A stretch of 64,000 bases of DNA, taken from Streptomyces cyaneochromogenes (GTDB lineage: Bacteria > Actinomycetota > Actinomycetes > Streptomycetales > Streptomycetaceae). The stretch spans positions 2,418,001 to 2,482,000 of the forward strand of contig NZ_CP034539.1 of assembly GCF_003963535.1 (NCBI RefSeq), written 5' to 3'. Shown here one piece after another: positions 59,332 to 64,000 of the stretch (the stretch's first letter is position 1; each line of letters starts with the position of its first letter). The position numbers were made by a program, and so were the translations under genes. Below the pieces are notes generated by a model that searched no databases, was not told the DNA's origin, and saw only the letters and a program-made list of their open reading frames with translations.

Positions 59332-59382
59332 ACGCGCGTAGAAATCTGGCGGACATCTGTTCACTGTATTTTCTACGCGCGT
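59332..59382. promoter_or_regulatory. 13-bp perfect inverted repeat in the nuclease leader
   Basis: ACGCGCGTAGAAA (59332-59344) and TTTCTACGCGCGT (59370-59382) are exact complements separated by 25 bases. The position straddles the expected transcription start, so it may be an operator pair or a leader hairpin. Confidence 0.6.
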
Positions 59383-59466
59383 TGCCACCGCCCCACCGGT
59401 CGCGACTCCCACGTTCCACGCGTCACCCTCGTCCCGGCACCCACGTATGTCCCCGGAGGGATCCCG

Positions 59467-61296
59467 TTGCCGAGCAAGAAGTCCGCGCGTCTCGCCGCGC
59501 TCACCGTCGCCGCCGTCTGTTCCGCGGCGTCCACCGTGGTGCTCACCGCGCCCGCGCACGCCGACTCCGTGCGCATCCATGACATCCAGGGCAGTACCCG
59601 AATATCCCCGTACGCCGGCAAGCAGGTCACGGACGTGGCCGGAATCGTCACCGGCGTACGCACCTACGGCTCCTCCAGAGGTTTCTGGATCCAGGACCCG
59701 CAGGCGGACGACAGCCCGCTGACCAGCGAGGCCATTTTCGTCTACACGAACTCCACGCCGAAGGGCGTCGCCGTCGGCGACGCGGTCACGGTGTCGGGCA
59801 CGGTCCAGGAGTACGTCCCCGGCGGCGCCAACACCGGCAACCAGTCGATCACCGAGATCACCAAGCCGACGTTCACCGTCGTCTCCAGCGGCAACGCCGT
59901 CCCCGCCGCCAAGGTGATCGACGCGAAGTCGGTCCCGGCCGTCTACAGCCCGCAGGGCGACACCGCCGCCGGCGGCTCGGTCAACGGCCTGACGCTGGAG
60001 CCCACGAAGTACGCCCTGGACTACTACGAGTCCCTGGAGGGCGAGAACGTCCAGGTCGCCGACACCCGCGTGGTGGGCGCCACCGACCCGTACAGCGAGC
60101 TGTGGGTCACGGTGAAGCCGTGGGAGCACCGCAACCGCCGCGGCGGCACGGTCTACGGCTCCTACGACTCCCAGAACACCGGCCGGATCCAGATCCAGTC
60201 GCTGGGCAAGACCGCCGACTTCCCGGTGGCGAACGTCGGTGACGTCCTCGAAGGCGCCACGTCCGGTCCCCTCGACTACAACCAGTTCGGCGGCTACACG
60301 CTGGTCGCCAACCGGATCGGCACGCTCAAGAGCTCCGGACTGCAGCGGGAGACCACGCAGAAGCAGTCGCGCGGCGAGCTGGCGGTCGCCACGTACAACG
60401 TGGAGAACCTCGACCCGTCCGACGCCACGTTCGCCGAGCACGCCTCCGCGATCGTGAACAACCTGCAGTCGCCGGACATCGTGTCCCTGGAGGAGATCCA
60501 GGACAACAACGGCGCGACGAACGACGGCACGACCGCCGCCGACCAGACGGTACAGAAGCTGATCGACGCGATCGTCGCCGCGGGTGGCCCCACGTACGAC
60601 TGGCGCTCCATCGACCCGGTCGACAAGGCCGACGGCGGTGAGCCGGGCGGCAACATCCGCCAGGTGTTCCTGTTCAACCCGCAGCGGGTCTCCTTCACCG
60701 ACCGCGCGGGCGGCGACGCCACCACCGCCGCCGGTGTGACCAAGGTGGGCGGCAAGGCCGCCCTGACGGTCTCCCCCGGCCGGATCGACCCGGCGAACGC
60801 GGCCTTCGCCAACAGCCGCAAGCCGCTGGCCGGCGAGTTCGTCTTCCGCGGCAAGACCGTCTTCGTGATCGCCAACCACCTCAACTCCAAGGGTGGCGAC
60901 CAGGGTCTGACCGCGCAGTTCCAGCCGCCGGCGCGCAGCTCGGAGGTGCAGCGCCACGCGCAGGTCACCGCGCTCCACGCCTTCGTCAAGGACATCCTCG
61001 ACACGCAGAAGAACGCGGACGTGATCGCCCTCGGCGACATCAACGACTTCGAGTTCTCCGACACCGTGAAGATCCTCGAGGGCGACGGCGCCCTGTGGTC
61101 GGCGATCAAGTCGCTGCCGAAGAGCGAGCGTTACTCGTACGTCTACCAGGGCAACGCCCAGACGCTGGACCAGATCCTGATCAGCCCGTCGATCCGGCGC
61201 TCCTGCGACTTCGAGTACGACAGCGTGCACGTCAACGCGGAGTTCAACGACCAGATCAGCGACCACGACCCGCAGGTGCTGCGGTTCCGTCCGTAG
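59467..61296 (+). CDS. Secreted endonuclease/exonuclease/phosphatase family nuclease
   Basis: A 609-residue protein from TTG 59467, supported by GGAGGG at the right spacing and by the signal peptide that follows (ARLAALTVAAVCSAASTVVL, cleavage near AHADS). Residues about 35-290 form OB-fold-like domains (NucS/ExeM type); the C-terminal EEP domain has ATYNVENLD, SLEEIQDNNG, VIANHLNSKGGDQ, ALGDINDFE and SDHDP, the full catalytic set. It is homologous to ExeM/NucH-type extracellular DNases that recycle phosphate and nitrogen from DNA. The terminator seems to lie inside the convergent gene at 61312. Confidence 0.88.
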   Translation: MPSKKSARLAALTVAAVCSAASTVVLTAPAHADSVRIHDIQGSTRISPYAGKQVTDVAGIVTGVRTYGSSRGFWIQDPQADDSPLTSEAIFVYTNSTPKGVAVGDAVTVSGTVQEYVPGGANTGNQSITEITKPTFTVVSSGNAVPAAKVIDAKSVPAVYSPQGDTAAGGSVNGLTLEPTKYALDYYESLEGENVQVADTRVVGATDPYSELWVTVKPWEHRNRRGGTVYGSYDSQNTGRIQIQSLGKTADFPVANVGDVLEGATSGPLDYNQFGGYTLVANRIGTLKSSGLQRETTQKQSRGELAVATYNVENLDPSDATFAEHASAIVNNLQSPDIVSLEEIQDNNGATNDGTTAADQTVQKLIDAIVAAGGPTYDWRSIDPVDKADGGEPGGNIRQVFLFNPQRVSFTDRAGGDATTAAGVTKVGGKAALTVSPGRIDPANAAFANSRKPLAGEFVFRGKTVFVIANHLNSKGGDQGLTAQFQPPARSSEVQRHAQVTALHAFVKDILDTQKNADVIALGDINDFEFSDTVKILEGDGALWSAIKSLPKSERYSYVYQGNAQTLDQILISPSIRRSCDFEYDSVHVNAEFNDQISDHDPQVLRFRP

Positions 61297-61309
61297 CCGT
61301 CGGTAGGTC

Positions 61310-62053
61310 TCAGGGCTGGCTGAACACGCCGTTCAGCCAGCCCTTCCACGTTTCCTCGATCACCTCGGCGTCGGCGTCGGGCGCGAAGGCGTGCACAGAC
61401 ATGCCGACCATGTAGCCCCAGTGGTTGCGTCCGAAGAAGCGGATGAGCGCGTCGTCGGTGCGCAGTCCGAGGAAGTACGGGTTGCGGAAGTCGACGACGG
61501 CGTCGACGAGTTGCCCCTGCGGACCACGTGCCCGCACCCGCGCGCCCTGCGCCGTGTCGTCGGCGAGGCCGAGCGCACGGCCCACGGTGACGAACGCGTC
61601 GGACGCCTTGGACGCCTCGGGCCCGTCGAACGTGGCGAAGGCGGTGACCGGGCGACCCCGGAAGCGGGTGAGGTACTCGCGCAGGGTGTGCAGGTAGAAC
61701 TCGGTGTGCCGGGCCGCGCCGTCGTACTGGTTGTCCCAGTCGTCGACGAAGATGCCGCTGTGCACGTACCGCACCCAGGCGCGGCGGCCCTCGTCACGCG
61801 GCTCGATGGTGTAGTCGAGCTGATTGAGGGTCTGCTCGGAGATGCCCTCCACGTCCTCGACGCGGTTGGTGTAGCGGTGCGGCGGGTCCCACGCGGTGAC
61901 CTTCGACCCGAAGGGACCCTTGCCGCCCTCGCGGGGCTCGGGTGCCTCCATCGGCCACAGCCAGCCGCCGGTACCGGCGGTCACCGCCTCCCACACCTCG
62001 TCGGGCGTGGCGTCGACCTCGAACTCACGGACGATCTCGAATTCCTTGGACAT
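61310..62053 (-). CDS. SRPBCC (AHSA1-type) domain protein
   Basis: A 247-residue protein with the START/Bet v1-like fold. The N-terminus reads FEIVREFEVDATPDEVWEAV, followed by GSKVTAWDPPHRYTNRVEDV, as in AHSA1/SRPBCC proteins. It follows an HTH regulator by 24 bases in one operon, the common ArsR-SRPBCC pairing in actinobacteria. It has an extra C-terminal region of about 100 residues beyond the basic SRPBCC length. It probably binds a hydrophobic ligand; no function is assigned. Confidence 0.85.
   Translation of the reverse strand: MSKEFEIVREFEVDATPDEVWEAVTAGTGGWLWPMEAPEPREGGKGPFGSKVTAWDPPHRYTNRVEDVEGISEQTLNQLDYTIEPRDEGRRAWVRYVHSGIFVDDWDNQYDGAARHTEFYLHTLREYLTRFRGRPVTAFATFDGPEASKASDAFVTVGRALGLADDTAQGARVRARGPQGQLVDAVVDFRNPYFLGLRTDDALIRFFGRNHWGYMVGMSVHAFAPDADAEVIEETWKGWLNGVFSQP
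61312..61344 (+). terminator. Hairpin inside the 3' end of the SRPBCC gene, likely nuclease terminator
   Basis: A perfect 13-bp stem AGGGCTGGCTGAA (61312-61324) and TTCAGCCAGCCCT (61332-61344) with a 7-base loop. It begins 16 bases after the nuclease stop but is coding sequence for the last residues of the convergent SRPBCC gene. Confidence 0.6.
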
Positions 62054-62077
62054 GGTGGACTCCTCCTGACTAGCTGA

Positions 62078-62686
62078 CTACTGGTCCAGTGCGGGGGTCG
62101 ACTGGTCCTTCACCGTGGGGTGTACGGCGACCACGATCCGGTGATCCCGGCCGCCCTGCGCGTCGGGCGCGTCGTACTTGCGGATCAGCGCGCTCACGCC
62201 AGCCGTCAACTCCTGGATGAAGGCGGCCCGTTCGGCGGCCGAGGCGAAGCGGACCTCGCCGTCCAGCGCGTACGTCGCCAGCCGTTTGCGGGCCTTCGTC
62301 GCACCGGTGATCAGCGAGCCGACGTCCCGGACGAGCCGGGCGCCGAGCGCGAGCAGCCAGCGGGCGGAGAGCTGGTCGCGGAAGCGGTCCGGGTCCGGCT
62401 GCACGGCGGCGAGCGCGAGCGGCGAGATCACGTACGAAGCGGCGGTCGCCCGCATCAGCCGCTCGGTCACGTTGCCCTTGCGGCGCTCGTCCGCCAACTC
62501 GACCAGTCCGTGCCGTTCCAGCGCCTTCAGGTGGTAGTTCACCTTCTGGCGGGGCAGCCCGACCTTGCCGGCCAGCATGGCGGCCGACGCGGGCCCGGCC
62601 GCCAGCTCGGCGAGCAGCCGGGCCCTTATGGGGTCCAGGGAGACGGCTGCGGCCTCGGGGTCCTCGATCACGGTGACGTCCAGCAT
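62078..62686 (-). CDS. ArsR-like winged-helix regulator
   Basis: A 202-residue regulator. The winged helix lies near the N-terminus (LDPIRARLLAELAAGPASAA; GLPRQKVNYHLKALERHGLV), followed by a longer effector or dimer domain. It has no ArsR metal-binding Cys. It is the first gene of a two-gene operon with the SRPBCC protein and probably regulates it in response to a small ligand. Confidence 0.87.
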   Translation of the reverse strand: MLDVTVIEDPEAAAVSLDPIRARLLAELAAGPASAAMLAGKVGLPRQKVNYHLKALERHGLVELADERRKGNVTERLMRATAASYVISPLALAAVQPDPDRFRDQLSARWLLALGARLVRDVGSLITGATKARKRLATYALDGEVRFASAAERAAFIQELTAGVSALIRKYDAPDAQGGRDHRIVVAVHPTVKDQSTPALDQ

Positions 62687-62772
62687 GGGTCTACGGTCCC
62701 ACCGAAAACTTTTTTGTCCAGACGGTTCGAGTGTTCGGTGTGGATGGACCCACCCTCCCGGAAACCCGCAGG

Positions 62773-63474
62773 TCAGTCGGGGACGAGGCCGAGGGCGTGG
62801 TCGTACCGGCTGACTGTGCTGTTCTTCAGTCCGGGCCAGCTCTGCACGCGCTGCCACAGCTCCGTCGACGAGCCGATGCCGCCGCCCGGGGAGCCGAGGG
62901 CCTCGACGTGGGCCTGGGCGCTCTCCCACTCGGCGTAGTTGAGGACGCGGGTGCCGTCGGTGCTCAGGTGGAAGTGGCCGGAGATACCGCCGGGGTGAGG
63001 GTTCGGGTCGCTCTCGAGCGCCTCCAGGACGGCGTCGACCCAGGCGCGCTGCCGGTCGGGGTCGGGGCCGTCGAACTCGATGTCGACGATCACGACACAG
63101 CCGGGAACGCGGGTGTCGTCCGGCCGGCCGAGGCTGCGGTAGTGCCGGTACCGGCCGAGCCACAGCCGCTCGATGTCCGGCACGGCGGTGTCGATCTCGT
63201 CGACACGCTCCTGCCGGTGCACCTTCGTGAACGCCTCGAAGGCCTCCTCGCTCCTCCACTGCGAGTAGTGGAGGAGGGTGGAGGCGTCGTGGCCGGTGTA
63301 GACGTGGTAGCCGAGGAGGCCGTCGGCGGGCCAGGGGCGGCGCTGCCAGGTGTCGGCGATCGCCTCCACGGTCTGCCGCTGCCGAAGGGGGGTGCCCACG
63401 CGCCAGGTGCTGAAGAAGGGGGCGCCGATCTCGGGGTGGGTGAGGTCGGGGTGGGTGGTGGTGCGACGGGTCAC
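62773..63474 (-). CDS. Antibiotic biosynthesis monooxygenase (ABM)-like protein
   Basis: A 233-residue protein made of two ferredoxin-like ABM halves: residues about 15-110 (FFSTWRVGTPLRQRQTVEAI; TLLHYSQWRSEEAFEAFTKV) and about 125-225 (VVIVDIEFDGPDPDRQRAWV; VLNYAEWESAQAHVEAL). Tandem ABM proteins include heme- or quinone-forming oxygenases and many of unknown role. GTG 63474 has GGAGG five bases upstream. It is not next to any biosynthetic cluster. Confidence 0.82.
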   Translation of the reverse strand: MTRRTTTHPDLTHPEIGAPFFSTWRVGTPLRQRQTVEAIADTWQRRPWPADGLLGYHVYTGHDASTLLHYSQWRSEEAFEAFTKVHRQERVDEIDTAVPDIERLWLGRYRHYRSLGRPDDTRVPGCVVIVDIEFDGPDPDRQRAWVDAVLEALESDPNPHPGGISGHFHLSTDGTRVLNYAEWESAQAHVEALGSPGGGIGSSTELWQRVQSWPGLKNSTVSRYDHALGLVPD

Positions 63475-63600
63475 GGAGGCCTCCGGCAAATCGGTGGTCG
63501 ATGCGTACGTCGACCACCTTTCGACCTCAACCGGACTTGAGGTCAAGTGGGGCCTGGAGGGCGGGGGTTCGCGGGACTGCGATACTCGGGAGCACGCAGC

Positions 63601-63633
63601 AGGGCGCGGGACCGGTGACCGGTCCCGCGCCCT
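63601..63633. terminator. Hairpin terminator
   Basis: A perfect 15-bp stem, AGGGCGCGGGACCGG (63601-63615) and its complement (63619-63633), with the loop TGA. It lies after the 3' end of the repeat protein gene (minus strand). Confidence 0.75.
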
Positions 63634-63691
63634 CTCGCCGTGCAGGGTGCCTGCGCCGCCTGCGCCTTCGCTCTGCGCCTCGCTCCGCGCC

Positions 63692-64000
63692 TCAGCGGTG
63701 CCCGTGGTGCCGTCGCCGCAGCACCCCGGTCGCGACCACCGCTCCCACGGCCGCCCCGGCGACCAGCACCGGCTTCGGATGCCGTAGGCCGGCCTGGACG
63801 ACCGTCCGGACGGGGCGCGGCACACGGCCTTCCACGGCGTGCCCCGCGCGCGCCGCCCTGTCCTGAACGGTGTGTCCGGTCCGGGTCGCCCGATCCTGGA
63901 CGGCATGCTTGGCCTCGGTCGCCCGATCCTGCACCGCGTGCCCGGCCTCGGTCGCCCGATCCTGCACCGCGTGCCCGGCCTGAGCCGCCCGGTCCTGCAC
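63692..64000 (-). CDS. 11-residue-repeat membrane-associated protein, N-terminus outside window
   Basis: The frame runs off the window's right edge, so the 5' end is missing. The visible part has at least five tandem copies of an 11-residue unit of the form QDRATEAGHAV (33-base DNA repeats), expected to form an amphipathic or coiled helix, then a basic segment (RVPRPVRTVVQAG), a short hydrophobic helix (VLVAGAAVGAVVATGVL) and a RRRHHGHR tail. This is the layout of DUF3618-type actinobacterial proteins, an assignment I hold loosely. Confidence 0.65.
   Translation of the reverse strand: MQDRAAQAGHAVQDRATEAGHAVQDRATEAKHAVQDRATRTGHTVQDRAARAGHAVEGRVPRPVRTVVQAGLRHPKPVLVAGAAVGAVVATGVLRRRHHGHR

Noticed and set aside
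62773..63474. Biosynthetic monooxygenase of a secondary metabolite cluster
   Set aside because: The ABM fold is seen, but no biosynthetic partners are present within 10 kb.

Overview
The window is a high-GC chromosomal segment of a soil actinobacterium, almost certainly a Streptomyces. GC-rich third positions run throughout, GTG/TTG starts are common, ATGA and GTGA stop/start overlaps are frequent, and ECF sigma factors, IclR, GntR, DeoR, LacI and GlxA regulators abound. PhoX carries a PHO box, and several intergenic repeats have the style familiar from Streptomyces genomes. No rRNA, canonical tRNA, prophage, CRISPR array or polyketide/peptide synthase cluster is seen.

Layout. 0-7.2 kb: an ECF sigma/anti-sigma pair, a class V aminotransferase, a FrnE-type DsbA protein, a GNAT, a GlxA-type regulator divergent from a DHA2 exporter, and a DUF1349 protein. 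7.2-13.3 kb: ketoglutarate-semialdehyde dehydrogenase with a divergent IclR regulator, a second GNAT, and a membrane protein/histidine kinase/response regulator operon. 13.3-18.1 kb: a penicillin-binding protein and a purine permease converging on a terminal-inverted-repeat element, then a SigE-like ECF sigma factor with its membrane partner. 18-36.8 kb: a pectin-degradation region holding a PL3 remnant, a PL9 lyase, a tandem-domain GH43, then a long minus-strand operon (ABC permeases, oxidoreductase, PmoA-like protein, binding protein, CE12 esterase, PL1 lyase, pectin methylesterase) and a GntR/DHDPS-family/IlvD-Edd operon. 36.9-40.7 kb: housekeeping-type enzymes and an MFS transporter. 40.6-43.8 kb: uronate catabolism (kdgD divergent from udh). 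44-49 kb: a DeoR-associated polyol/sugar ABC transporter and dehydrogenase. 49-54 kb: TerD protein, LacI regulator, ACC deaminase with its GntR regulator. 54-56 kb: a Ro60-like TROVE protein preceded by three tandem Y RNA-like genes. 56-64 kb: PhoX, an extracellular nuclease, an HTH/SRPBCC pair, a monooxygenase-like protein and a heptad-like repeat protein.

How the genes fit together. Secreted lyases, methylesterase, acetylesterase and GH43 enzymes would open pectin and its arabinan side chains, and the ABC system would import the oligomers. Uronate dehydrogenase feeds galacturonate/glucuronate into the oxidative route, KdgD makes 2-oxoglutarate semialdehyde, and the dehydrogenase near 8 kb yields 2-oxoglutarate. 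The IlvD/Edd plus DHDPS-family pair would do the same for an aldonate such as L-arabinonate. A galactarate/glucarate dehydratase is not in the window.

Two things stand out. First, upstream of the Ro60 homologue are three RNAs with a shared Ro-binding-like box. Two of them carry complete, circularly permuted tRNA mimics, one tRNA-Met-like and one tRNA-Leu-like. Second, the pectin region holds five decayed or fused CAZyme remnants beside intact paralogues, arranged in four loci. One contains a copy of a dispersed intergenic repeat, which suggests serial deletion in an otherwise tightly coupled operon.
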